Below, piece after piece: positions 8,587 to 15,732 of a stretch of DNA of 64,000 nucleotides. Made by a program: the position numbers and the translations under genes. Positions within the stretch are counted from its first letter, which is position 1; every line of letters starts with the position of its first letter. The stretch is from Ramlibacter pallidus. GTDB taxonomy: Bacteria > Pseudomonadota > Gammaproteobacteria > Burkholderiales > Burkholderiaceae_C. Below the pieces are notes generated by a model. The model was given only the letters and a program-made list of their open reading frames with translations. It was not told the DNA's origin and ran no database searches. The DNA is taken from contig NZ_JADDIV010000004.1 in NCBI RefSeq assembly GCF_015070875.1, positions 62,001 to 126,000 of the forward strand. Direction: 5' to 3'.

Positions 8587-9278
8587 GCGAGGAAGCGCGG
8601 CGCCGCCGCGTCGGGAAAGCCGGTCACCGGCGCCGCGGACCACACGTCCCGCAGCACTTGCGCAACGGCCTCGACGAGCTTGCGCACATCCTCCCGCCCC
8701 GCGTCGTGCATCGCCTCGGCCACGATCAACACTTCCGCCGTGCCGTCGCGCACCGCCGACAGGCCGCTTTGCCGGTGGGTCCAGCGGCGCGCGTGCGCAT
8801 TGCCTGCCGCATCCACGAAGCTCACCTCGCCGGCGTCGGGATGTTCCACTTCGCCGGCAAAGCTCAGGTAGCGCTCCGTCCCGTCCGCAGGGCGCACCTG
8901 CAACGGCCCCGCGATCCTTGCCGCGTCCAGCACGGCGATGGGGATGGCGAAGGCCATGGAGATCGCGTTGCACACGTCGATCAGTGGATGGATGCGCGGC
9001 ATGGCGCCTTCCGTCCGCAGCCGGCGCAGCAGCGACTCGGAGGCGCAGCGGTACTGCGTGGGCTTGAGGCCCATGCGCGAGAAGGTGCGGCGCCAGGCCT
9101 GGATCTCGGGCAGCGCCGATTCGCTGCCGGCGGCCTGCAGGCGCGCCATTGCGAGCGCTTCGTAGCGGGCGATCGGCGCGGACGCATCCGCGTCACGCCG
9201 GATGCCGCGCGCGGACAGGGCGCCGGCCGCGAGTTCGGGATACTGCTGCCAGAGCGCGGGGTGGTGGCTGAAGTCCAT
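8583..9278 (-). CDS. B3/B4 domain protein (phenylalanyl-tRNA synthetase beta-like editing fold)
   Basis: This 231-residue protein resembles the stand-alone B3/B4 family (COG3382), related to the editing domain of PheRS beta. Supporting stretches are the N-terminal WRRTFSRMGLKPTQYRCASE, the family-typical LIDVCNAISMAFAIPIAVLD, and RWTHRQSGLSAVRDGTAEVLIVAEA. Members may act on misacylated tRNA or amino acids, but that is not established for this one. It is convergent with the DUF4124-like gene and 39 bp downstream of the AraC-type gene on the same strand, possibly in one transcript. Confidence 0.82.
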   Translation of the reverse strand: MDFSHHPALWQQYPELAAGALSARGIRRDADASAPIARYEALAMARLQAAGSESALPEIQAWRRTFSRMGLKPTQYRCASESLLRRLRTEGAMPRIHPLIDVCNAISMAFAIPIAVLDAARIAGPLQVRPADGTERYLSFAGEVEHPDAGEVSFVDAAGNAHARRWTHRQSGLSAVRDGTAEVLIVAEAMHDAGREDVRKLVEAVAQVLRDVWSAAPVTGFPDAAAPRFLA

Positions 9279-9317
9279 GCCGCAGTGTCACCGGCCCCGC
9301 CGCTGCCGTCTTGAACG

Positions 9318-10142
9318 CTATTGCAGCGGGCGCGCGGCGCGCTGCCAGGCCCCGGGCGTGAAGCCGAACTGGCGCACGAACGCGCGCGTCATGTGGCTCT
9401 GGTCGGCGAACCCGGTCGCGGTGGCGGCTTCGGCCAGCGGCGTGCCTTGACGGATGAGGCCGCGCGCGCGCTCGGTGCGTTGCTGCTGCAGCCAGCCATG
9501 CGGCGTGCAGCCATGCACGGCGGCGAACCGCCGCAGCAACTGGAAGCGGCTGGTGCCGGCTTCGTCCGCGAGTTCGGCGAGGGTGGGCGCCGAGAGCAGG
9601 TCGTCGGCGAGCCTTTGCCGCACGGCCGCGAGGGCCGGGGCGGCGTTCTCCAGCGCGATGTTGCGCGTGCTGTGCCTGGCAAGGAGGAGGCCGCTGGCGT
9701 GCACCAGCGCTTCTTCGCAGGCCAGCGCTTCGGCGCCTTCGTCCCGCCATGCGCGCAGGGCGGCCAGCAGCCGGCGGATCGCGTGCATCAACGCCGGGTC
9801 GGCGAGCACGGGCCGCGTGATCGCGATGTCGCCCCTGCCGCCGGGGTCCATGCCCGCGAGCACCGGGGGCTCGACGTATACGGTGCACCAGCTCCGGCTG
9901 GGCGCGCCCAGCGGACGGCCATCGTGGATTTCGCCCGGGTTGGTGGTCACCACGTCCCCGGCATGCGCGTCGACGGTGCCGCGGCCGCTGCAGGAACGGT
10001 GCGCACCGGCATCGACGAAGCCGAAACCATGGGTGCCGTGCGAATGGCGGCCGTAGTGGCGCTCGCTGCGCACCACCGCGGCGAAGACGCCGGGCCACGG
10101 CGAGGCCAGCACCTCGCACCGGTGGAACGGCGCCGCGGCCAT
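9318..10142 (-). CDS. AraC-family transcriptional regulator
   Basis: This is a 274-residue regulator. Residues 1-110 form a cupin-like ligand domain (HYGRHSHGTHGFGFVDAGAH, then GDVVTTNPGEIHDGRP). Residues about 170-270 carry two helix-turn-helix motifs (LADEAGTSRFQLLRRFAAVHG and LAEAATATGFADQSHMTRAFVRQFGFTPGAW). It resembles AraC regulators found next to amino-acid exporter genes, but no exporter is adjacent. Its target could be the downstream B3/B4 gene or lie elsewhere; that is inference. Confidence 0.9.
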   Translation of the reverse strand: MAAAPFHRCEVLASPWPGVFAAVVRSERHYGRHSHGTHGFGFVDAGAHRSCSGRGTVDAHAGDVVTTNPGEIHDGRPLGAPSRSWCTVYVEPPVLAGMDPGGRGDIAITRPVLADPALMHAIRRLLAALRAWRDEGAEALACEEALVHASGLLLARHSTRNIALENAAPALAAVRQRLADDLLSAPTLAELADEAGTSRFQLLRRFAAVHGCTPHGWLQQQRTERARGLIRQGTPLAEAATATGFADQSHMTRAFVRQFGFTPGAWQRAARPLQ

Positions 10143-10145
10143 CGC

Positions 10146-10286
10146 CTACTTGTTCTTCAGCTTGCCCTTCGGCATCACCGTGGTCATCGGCGGGGTCGGC
10201 CGGTCGGAGGTGCTTTCCTTGGGCGGCGAGGTGTCCTTCTTGGGCTTCTTGGCCAACTTGTTGCTGCGCTGTTCACCCTTGGGCAT
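10146..10286 (-). CDS. Small Lys/Pro-rich hypothetical protein, 46 aa
   Basis: This short gene has an AGGAGG site seven bases before its ATG. The product is very basic (MPKGEQRSNKLAKKPKKD, then MPKGKLKNK) and unstructured-looking, with a duplicated MPKG motif at both ends. Small proteins of this composition occur widely in Burkholderiales, without known function. Its stop lies three bases from the start of the AraC-type gene downstream, so they may share a transcript. Confidence 0.6.
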   Translation of the reverse strand: MPKGEQRSNKLAKKPKKDTSPPKESTSDRPTPPMTTVMPKGKLKNK

Positions 10287-10397
10287 GGGAGCTCCTCCTT
10301 GATGCGCGAACTGTAGCAGCCGGCCAAGCCCCCGGAGCCGGCGTGCCGTGCGGCGGATGCTAAGCTGCCGCTTTTCCCCTTTGCGGAGCCCGCACCC

Positions 10398-11549
10398 ATG
10401 CCCGGATTGCTGCCCAACGTCGACCCCGAAGGCCTGCTCGAATTCTCGGTGGTGTACACCGACCGCGCGCTGAACCACATGTCGCGCAGCTTCCAGGGCG
10501 TGATGAAGGACATCTCCTCGATCCTGAAGGAGGTCTACAACGCGCGCTCCGCGATCCTGGTGCCCGGCAGCGGCACCTTCGGCATGGAGTCCGTGGCGCG
10601 CCAGTTCGCCAACGGCAAGGACGTGATGGTGCTGCGCAACGGCTGGTTCAGCTTCCGCTGGACGCAGATCTTCGACATGGGGAACATCCCCGCGTCGTCC
10701 ACGGTGCTGAAGGCGCGCAAGCAGGGCAGCGGCCCGACGTCGCCGTATGCGCCGGCTCCGATCGCCGAAGTGACCGCCGCGATCCGCGAGAAGAAGCCGG
10801 CGGTGGTGTTCGCGCCCCACGTCGAAACCGCCAGCGGCATGATCCTGCCGGACGACTACATGCGCCAGGTCGCCGACGCGGTGCACGAGGCCGGCGGGCT
10901 GTTCGTGCTGGACTGCATCGCCTCGGGCGCGATGTGGGTCGACATGCAGGCCTGCGGCATCGACGTGCTGATCTCCGCGCCGCAGAAGGGCTGGAGCAGC
11001 TCGCCGTGCTGCGCGATGGTGATGCTCTCCGAGCGCGCCCGCGCCGCGATCGACGCGACCACCAGCAGCAGCTTCGCCATGGACCTGAAGAAGTGGCTGC
11101 AGGTCATGGAGACCTACGAGGGCGGCGCCCACGTGTACCACGCCACCATGCCGACCGACGCGCTCACCCGCCTGCGGCAGACCATGGTGGAGACGAAGGC
11201 GTACGGCTTCGCCAACGTGAAGGCGGAGCAGGAAGACCTGGGCCGCAAGGTGCGGGCCCTGTTCGAAAGCCGCGGCTTCCCCAGCGTGGCGGCGGACGGC
11301 TTCAAGGCGCCGGGCGTGGTGGTGAGCTACACGACCGACCCCGACATCCAGAGCGGAAAGAAATTCCTCAACGAAGGCCTGCAGACCGCGGCCGGCGTGC
11401 CGCTGCAATGCGACGAGGGCCCGGAGTTCAAGACCTTCCGCATCGGCCTCTTCGGCCTGGACAAGTGGCACAACGTCGACCGCACGGTGAAGTCGCTGGC
11501 CGACGCGCTGGACCGCATCGGCGTGCCGGCGCAGAAGAAGGCGGCCTGA
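10398..11549 (+). CDS. Class V aminotransferase (alanine-glyoxylate / serine-pyruvate type)
   Basis: This is a 383-residue PLP enzyme of the class V family. Recognisable pieces are LVPGSGTFGMESVARQF near the N-terminus, PHVETASGMILPDDYM with the PLP-contact region, VLDCIASGAMWVDMQACGIDV, and SAPQKGWSSSPCCAM, in which Lys197 should bind PLP. The C-terminal small domain ends GPEFKTFRIGLFGLDK. The family transfers amino groups from alanine or serine to glyoxylate or pyruvate; the exact donor cannot be told. A hairpin lies 40 bp downstream. The gene is monocistronic. Confidence 0.9.
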   Translation: MPGLLPNVDPEGLLEFSVVYTDRALNHMSRSFQGVMKDISSILKEVYNARSAILVPGSGTFGMESVARQFANGKDVMVLRNGWFSFRWTQIFDMGNIPASSTVLKARKQGSGPTSPYAPAPIAEVTAAIREKKPAVVFAPHVETASGMILPDDYMRQVADAVHEAGGLFVLDCIASGAMWVDMQACGIDVLISAPQKGWSSSPCCAMVMLSERARAAIDATTSSSFAMDLKKWLQVMETYEGGAHVYHATMPTDALTRLRQTMVETKAYGFANVKAEQEDLGRKVRALFESRGFPSVAADGFKAPGVVVSYTTDPDIQSGKKFLNEGLQTAAGVPLQCDEGPEFKTFRIGLFGLDKWHNVDRTVKSLADALDRIGVPAQKKAA

Positions 11550-11550
11550 C

Positions 11551-11580
11551 CGTCCTTCCCGCGCAGGCGGGAACCCAGGG
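11551..11580. repeat. dRS3-like inverted repeat
   Basis: TTCCCGC at 11556-11562 and GCGGGAA at 11567-11573 flank GCAG, followed by cccaggg. This ATTCCC-type stem with a CAGG tail matches the family of short dispersed repeats found in Neisseria (dRS3) and, as near variants, in many Burkholderiales. Only this copy was noticed in the window. Confidence 0.5.
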
Positions 11581-11588
11581 CATCCGGA

Positions 11589-11610
11589 AAGAGCGGCCAC
11601 GGCCGCTCTT
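11589..11610. terminator. Hairpin between convergent genes
   Basis: AAGAGCGGCC and GGCCGCTCTT form a ten-base-pair stem around AC. On the minus strand the stem is followed by TTTCC, on the plus strand by CCTC. It sits between the aminotransferase stop (11549) and the stop of the convergent membrane-protein gene (11613), as expected for a shared terminator, although the T tracts are short. Confidence 0.6.
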
Positions 11611-11612
11611 CC

Positions 11613-12137
11613 TCATTCCACGACGCGCCCCTTCGCCACCGCCGTCCTCCCCACGACGACGTGGAAGTCTCCGCCGGCCCGCAAGTGGGGCAGCGCGGTG
11701 GCGGGGTGAAGCAACTCCAGGCCGATGACCTGCTTGCCCGGCGCGGCCAGCATCTCCACGAGCGGGCGTTCGAGCCGCGCGGTGAAGGCGTGCTGTCCCT
11801 TCACGACCATGAAACGTGCGTCGCCGGCGGTGAGCGGCGACGCCACGTGCGCCGGGATGCCCTCCGTCTCGATCTCCGCCCGCAACTGCGGCGTGAATGC
11901 GCTGCCCGGCGCGAATGCATTTGCGGGCCGCGCGTCCGGCTTGCGTGGCATCTTGCGGACCAGGTACGCCACGAGGTTCCCCACTGCCGGCAGCCAGAGC
12001 ACGAGGAGCAGCGTGCCGACGTCACGCAGCGTGGAGGGGTTGGGCGCGAAGTGGCGCACGACGAGCCCGGCGATCGCGAGCGCGAGCAGGGCGGCCATGA
12101 CGAGCCGGCGGCCCGCGGAGGTGACGGTGAAAGCCAT
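11613..12137 (-). CDS. Hypothetical membrane-anchored protein, 174 aa
   Basis: Two hydrophobic segments near the N-terminus (about 12-29 and 38-60, LLLVLWLPAVGNLVAYLV) are followed by a soluble domain of about 110 residues. The start of that domain is Pro-rich and its core reads FMVVKGQHAFTARLERPLVEML. I do not recognise a family. The second half looks like a small beta-rich domain facing cytoplasm or periplasm. It is convergent with the aminotransferase, and its own upstream gene is terminated separately at 12170-12190. Confidence 0.6.
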   Translation of the reverse strand: MAFTVTSAGRRLVMAALLALAIAGLVVRHFAPNPSTLRDVGTLLLVLWLPAVGNLVAYLVRKMPRKPDARPANAFAPGSAFTPQLRAEIETEGIPAHVASPLTAGDARFMVVKGQHAFTARLERPLVEMLAAPGKQVIGLELLHPATALPHLRAGGDFHVVVGRTAVAKGRVVE

Positions 12138-12169
12138 CGGGCATTGTGCGCCGCGCGCGAATCCCGAAG

Positions 12170-12190
12170 AAAAAGCGGCCCGAAGGCCGC
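12170..12190 (-). terminator. Rho-independent terminator with UUCG loop
   Basis: On the minus strand, GCGGCC-TTCG-GGCCGC is followed by TTTTTC. This is a textbook intrinsic terminator placed 20 bp after the coiled-coil gene that ends at 12211. Confidence 0.88.
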
Positions 12191-12210
12191 CGCTGCGTGC
12201 GTGGCGCGGC

Positions 12211-12549
12211 TTACTGCATCTGGATCTGCTTCTTCAGGCCCGAGATCTCGTCGTGCGCGCGCTTCACGGCCTGCTGCGTCTGCGGATCGACGCTGTTGCC
12301 CGCATTGCGGCAGGCCTGCATGGCGCGGTCGCCTTCCTGTTCCATCTGCATGACGGCGTTGCGCAGGCTCTCCTGGCCCTGCTGCTGGCCGCTGTCGGCC
12401 TGCTGCTGCGCCTGGCGCGCCTGCTGGTGCAGCGAGTCGACGGACTGGCGCAGTTCGGCGGGCGCGTTGCCCTGTTCGACGGCGCGCTTGGCTTCGTCGA
12501 CGCATTCCTCGATGCGGTGGATGCTCTGCTTGAGTTGATCGGCTTGCAT
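12211..12549 (-). CDS. Hypothetical coiled-coil protein, 112 aa
   Basis: The protein is almost entirely helical and Gln/Ala-rich (SVDSLHQQARQAQQQADSG and the following residues, ending EISGLKKQIQMQ). It has no signal peptide or membrane segment. One pair of cysteines (IEECVDEAK and MQACRNAG) could cross-link. No family is recognised; a small cytoplasmic, possibly stress-related, helical bundle is plausible. The gene stands alone and has its own intrinsic terminator. Confidence 0.62.
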   Translation of the reverse strand: MQADQLKQSIHRIEECVDEAKRAVEQGNAPAELRQSVDSLHQQARQAQQQADSGQQQGQESLRNAVMQMEQEGDRAMQACRNAGNSVDPQTQQAVKRAHDEISGLKKQIQMQ

Positions 12550-12769
12550 GGTGTGGCTCCTGTCGATGAGGCGGCGGGGTGCCGCCCACAGACACCATTG
12601 CAGCGCGCCTGTTCTACGACAAGTAGCGGCGCAGGGGGCTGCCGCATGTCGGCGCGTTTCGACTCAGCGGCAACGCGGCGCCCGTGGCGCGGAGATCCCC
12701 TGTCGCCCACACGATTTCGTGGCGGCTGCGCCGGGTGCACCATCGCACGTGCACAAGGAAAGGCCGACC

Positions 12770-13342
12770 ATGCCAACGACCCCGACCACCCCGCGCATCC
12801 CCCCGCTGCAGCCGCCGTACGACGCGGAACTGCAGGCGCTCCTGGCGAAGATGACACCGCCCGGCGCGCCCGAAGTGCTGGCCTTGTTCCGCGTGCTTGC
12901 GCACCATCCGGCGCTGGCGGAGCGCATGACCGGCTGGGGCGGATTTCTCCTGGGCCGCAAGGCGCTGCTGTCACTGCGCGACCGGGAGGTCGTGATCGAT
13001 CGCGTCTGCGCGCGCTGCGGCGCGGAGTACGAGTGGGGCGTGCACGTCGCGGCATTCGCGGAGGCGGCCGGCTTCAGCGCGGAGCAGAGCCGCGCGATCG
13101 CCGATCCGGCCGCGGACCTGGCCGTGCTCACGGAACGCGACCGCTTGCTGGTGCGCATGGTGGACGAGCTGCACGAGGGCTCGGACGTGTCCGATGCCCT
13201 GTGGTCGGACCTTGCGGCGCACTGGACGCATCCGCAGCTGGTGGAACTGCTGATGCTGGCGGGCTGGTACCGCGCGATCAGCTACGTCTGCCGCGCCGCG
13301 CGCGTGCCGCTGGAGACCTGGGGCGCGCGGCTGCCGCGCTGA
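12770..13342 (+). CDS. Carboxymuconolactone decarboxylase-family protein
   Basis: This 190-residue protein of the AhpD/CMD fold begins at ATG 12770, preceded by AAGGAAAGG. The core LFRVLAHHPALAERMTGWGGFLLG, then RDREVVIDRVCARCGAEYEWGVHV, matches the family. CxxC (Cys-Ala-Arg-Cys) followed by a His about ten residues on is the peroxidatic motif of AhpD-like members, so a thiol-peroxidase or hydroperoxide-related activity is likely rather than true decarboxylation. It is convergent with the DsrE gene, with no spacer. Confidence 0.88.
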   Translation: MPTTPTTPRIPPLQPPYDAELQALLAKMTPPGAPEVLALFRVLAHHPALAERMTGWGGFLLGRKALLSLRDREVVIDRVCARCGAEYEWGVHVAAFAEAAGFSAEQSRAIADPAADLAVLTERDRLLVRMVDELHEGSDVSDALWSDLAAHWTHPQLVELLMLAGWYRAISYVCRAARVPLETWGARLPR

Positions 13343-13711
13343 TCAGAAGCTCAGGCTGGCTGCGCCGGCCTTCAGCTTCTCGTGCACCACGCTTGCACCG
13401 GCGATCGTCACGCCTTCGATGAAGTCCTCCTGCGTGTAGCCGCGCGACTTGACGCAAGGCGGGCAGGCCACGACGCTGCCGCCGCGGCGCATGAAGTCTT
13501 CCATCAAGGCCTTCAACGGGTCGAGGGGCGCCACCTGGGTGAGGTCCACGCTGCGCTTGCGCACCAGGTCGACGGCGCTGCTGGTGAGGAAGGCCGTCAC
13601 CCTGAGGCCGGAAGTGATGCCGCCGCAGGCGATGGTGGAGGCGACGGACGACAGTTCATGGTCGGCGCCGCGGGTCATGAGGACGACGAGTTCGCGGGAA
13701 TCGGTGGTCAC
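13343..13711 (-). CDS. DsrE-family protein
   Basis: This is a 122-residue DsrE/F-like protein, a small alpha/beta family linked to sulfur trafficking. The start is GTG at 13711, with AGGAG seven bases upstream. The N-terminus ELVVLMTRGADHE is the conserved first strand and loop. The motif VACPPCVKSRGY carries a Cys-Pro-Pro-Cys pair where many DsrE proteins have their active cysteine. No tus or dsr genes are nearby. It is divergent from an AraC-type regulator, which may control it. Confidence 0.85.
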   Translation of the reverse strand: MTTDSRELVVLMTRGADHELSSVASTIACGGITSGLRVTAFLTSSAVDLVRKRSVDLTQVAPLDPLKALMEDFMRRGGSVVACPPCVKSRGYTQEDFIEGVTIAGASVVHEKLKAGAASLSF

Positions 13712-13769
13712 TGGAATGCTCCTGGGGGGTGTGGGGTCCGGGAGCCCGCATGTTCCGCGTCGCGGGTGG

Positions 13770-13793
13770 CCGGCGTCCTGCCCCGGCGTCCTG
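13770..13793. repeat. 11-bp direct repeat in a divergent promoter region
   Basis: CCGGCGTCCTG occurs at 13770-13780 and again at 13783-13793, a period of 13 bases. It lies between the DsrE gene (minus) and the AraC-type regulator (plus). Direct repeats are a common form of AraC-family operator, but the period is shorter than the usual two helical turns, so this is suggestive only. Confidence 0.4.
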
Positions 13794-13834
13794 GGTTCTT
13801 GACCGATCGTCCGCGGGCGTGGACAGTCCGGCGG

Positions 13835-14842
13835 ATGGATGCCTTGTCCGACGTGCTGCGCACGATCCGCCTGGAGGGGGCCCTGTTCCTGAACGGTGAT
13901 TTCCGCGAGCCCTGGTGCGTGGCGGCGCCGCCCGCGGTTTCGATGGCACCGCTGCTGCGGCCCGGCGCCCGCCACCTGGCCATCCTGCACATGGTGATGG
14001 AGGGCCGCTGCTGGATCCAGATGCCCGATGGCGAACCGGTGTCCCTGGAGGCGGGGGACGTGGCCGTGCTCCCGGCCGGCGACGCCCACCTGGTGGGCAG
14101 CGGAATGCAGCATGCGCCCGTCAGCCTGCAGCACGTGGTGCCCGTCAAGCTGCCGGAAGTGGCGCAAGTCCGCTACGGAGGCGACGGGGAGCCCTGCGCG
14201 CTGGTGTGCGGCTGGTTCGCCTACGAACGCGACGTGCCCAACCTGCTCCTGGCCGCGCTGCCACGCCTGTTCCGGGTGGCGGTCGGCGGCCGGGACGCCG
14301 GGCCGTGGCTGGAGCAGTCCATCCGGTACGCGACCCGGCAGGCGGCGGCGCGCGAACCCGGCTCCACCGCAGTGGCGGCCAGGGTGGCGGAGTCGCTCTT
14401 CGTCGAGTCCCTGCGTGCGTACGTGGAGACCCTGACGGCGCAAGAATGCGGGTGGCTCGCCGGGCTTCGGGACCCGCAGGTCGGCCGCTGCCTCGCGCTG
14501 ATGCACGCCGAACCGGCGCGCGACTGGACACTGGAGACGCTCGCGCAGGCCGCGCACACTTCGCGCAGCGTGCTCGCCGAACGCTTCAGCGGTTTGCTCG
14601 GCACGCCGCCCATGCACTACCTGCGGCGCTTGCGGCTCGGGGTCGCCGCCCGCATGCTGGCGCACGAACGCGCGACACTGTTGCAGGTGTCCCAGGCGGT
14701 CGGCTACGACTCCGAAGCCTCCTTCAGCCGCGCATTCAAGCTCGAGTACGGCGTCCCGCCCGGCTCATGGCGCAGCGGGGCAAGGGGCCCTGCGGACGCA
14801 GCCGCCAACCCTCCGCGGCCCGGGGTTTCTGGCAACCCATAG
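13835..14842 (+). CDS. AraC-family transcriptional regulator (cupin type)
   Basis: This is a 335-residue regulator. The N-terminal cupin (about 15-190) has ARHLAILHMVMEGRCWIQMP and LEAGDVAVLPAGDAHLVG, and the C-terminal DNA-binding part (about 235-325) has LAQAAHTSRSVLAERFSGLLG and LLQVSQAVGYDSEASFSRAFK. It fits the group that often sits next to small oxidoreductase or DsrE genes. No Shine-Dalgarno is visible before ATG 13835. A TTGACC box at 13799 with a weak GACAGT box 17 bases on would put the transcript start at or next to the ATG, so it may be leaderless. Its last bases overlap the first ArsR-type operator. Confidence 0.88.
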   Translation: MDALSDVLRTIRLEGALFLNGDFREPWCVAAPPAVSMAPLLRPGARHLAILHMVMEGRCWIQMPDGEPVSLEAGDVAVLPAGDAHLVGSGMQHAPVSLQHVVPVKLPEVAQVRYGGDGEPCALVCGWFAYERDVPNLLLAALPRLFRVAVGGRDAGPWLEQSIRYATRQAAAREPGSTAVAARVAESLFVESLRAYVETLTAQECGWLAGLRDPQVGRCLALMHAEPARDWTLETLAQAAHTSRSVLAERFSGLLGTPPMHYLRRLRLGVAARMLAHERATLLQVSQAVGYDSEASFSRAFKLEYGVPPGSWRSGARGPADAAANPPRPGVSGNP

Positions 14843-14898
14843 GTTGCATTTCTGCACGCGTCGATCCAGAATGGGCGATAGGCAACAGATTGGTTGCC
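14831..14898 (+). promoter_or_regulatory. Promoter with two ArsR-type operators
   Basis: A -35 TTGCAT (14844-14849) and -10 CAGAAT (14867-14872) are 17 bases apart. Inverted repeat 1 is GCAACC-CATA-GGTTGC (14832-14847) and overlaps the -35. Inverted repeat 2 is GGCAAC-AGATTG-GTTGCC (14881-14898) and covers the expected transcript start. Both share GCAAC/GTTGC arms, as expected for a dimeric ArsR-type repressor, and the repressor gene is the second gene of this operon. The ribosome site AAGGAGAA follows directly. Confidence 0.78.
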
Positions 14899-14913
14899 AA
14901 TCAAGGAGAACGC

Positions 14914-15387
14914 ATGGACACGAAGACCGAAGCCGGCGACCGCATCGAACGCAGCGTCGTCATCGCCGCACCCCGCTCGCGCGTTTGGCGCCTGATCACC
15001 GACGCCGAGGCGTTCGGCCACTGGTTCGGCGCGGACCTGAAGGGCCAGGTGTTCGCGGTCGGCCAGCGCACGCAGGGCCCCATCACGATCCCGGGCTACA
15101 CGCACATCCTGTTCGACGTCATCGTCGAGCGGCTGGAACCCGAGAGCGTGTTCTCGTGGCGCTGGCATCCCTACGCCGTCGATCCGAAGGTCGACTACAG
15201 CAGGGAAGAGCGTACGGTGGTCACCTGGACGCTGCAGGATGCGCCCGGTGGCGGCACGCTGGTGAAGACGGTGGAGTCCGGCTTCGACAAGGTCCCGCCG
15301 GGGCGGCGGCTGGAAGCCTTCCGCATGAACAGCGGCGGCTGGGACGGCCAACTGGAGAACATCCGCAAGCACGCCGAGACTGCATGA
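14914..15387 (+). CDS. SRPBCC-family (AHSA1/START-like) protein
   Basis: This is a 157-residue protein of the SRPBCC ligand-binding fold, AHSA1-like branch. Hallmarks are IERSVVIAAPRSRVWRLIT and AFGHWFGADLKGQV at the start. The C-terminal helix includes MNSGGWDGQLENIRKHAE. Such proteins bind hydrophobic ligands and are commonly paired with ArsR-type repressors. Here its TGA overlaps the ArsR ATG by four bases (ATGA), and the promoter carries likely binding sites for that repressor. The ligand is unknown. Confidence 0.9.
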   Translation: MDTKTEAGDRIERSVVIAAPRSRVWRLITDAEAFGHWFGADLKGQVFAVGQRTQGPITIPGYTHILFDVIVERLEPESVFSWRWHPYAVDPKVDYSREERTVVTWTLQDAPGGGTLVKTVESGFDKVPPGRRLEAFRMNSGGWDGQLENIRKHAETA

Positions 15388-15713
15388 CGAAACTGGCCGC
15401 TTCCGAATTGGCGAACGTCTTCTTCGCCCTGGGCGACGCGACGCGCCTGCGCCTCGTCGCCATCCTCTGCGCAGGCGGCGTCTATTCGATCGCCCAGCTC
15501 ACCGCCAACACCGACCTCACCCGGCAGGCCATCACCAAGCACCTGCAGGTGCTGGCGGATGCGGGGCTGGTGAAGGACCTGCGGATCGGACGGGAACGGC
15601 TTTGGCAGTTCGACCCGACGCAGGTGGAGGAGGCGAGGAAGTCGCTGGAGGTGATCGGGCAGCAGTGGGAGATGGCGCTGGCGAAGCTGAAGGCGTTCGC
15701 GGAGAGGGACTAA
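15384..15713 (+). CDS. ArsR-family transcriptional repressor
   Basis: This is a 109-residue winged-helix repressor: VFFALGDATRLRLVAIL, then LTRQAITKHLQVLADAGLVK (recognition helix) and a wing GRERLWQF. No Cys-rich metal site is present, so it belongs to the metal-independent ArsR branch found with SRPBCC partners. It is translationally coupled to the SRPBCC gene. The two GCAAC/GTTGC inverted repeats at the operon promoter are the probable autoregulatory operators. It ends 19 bp from the convergent glnS stop. Confidence 0.92.
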   Translation: MTKLAASELANVFFALGDATRLRLVAILCAGGVYSIAQLTANTDLTRQAITKHLQVLADAGLVKDLRIGRERLWQFDPTQVEEARKSLEVIGQQWEMALAKLKAFAERD

Positions 15714-15732
15714 GCACCCTTTCCCGCCTTCG

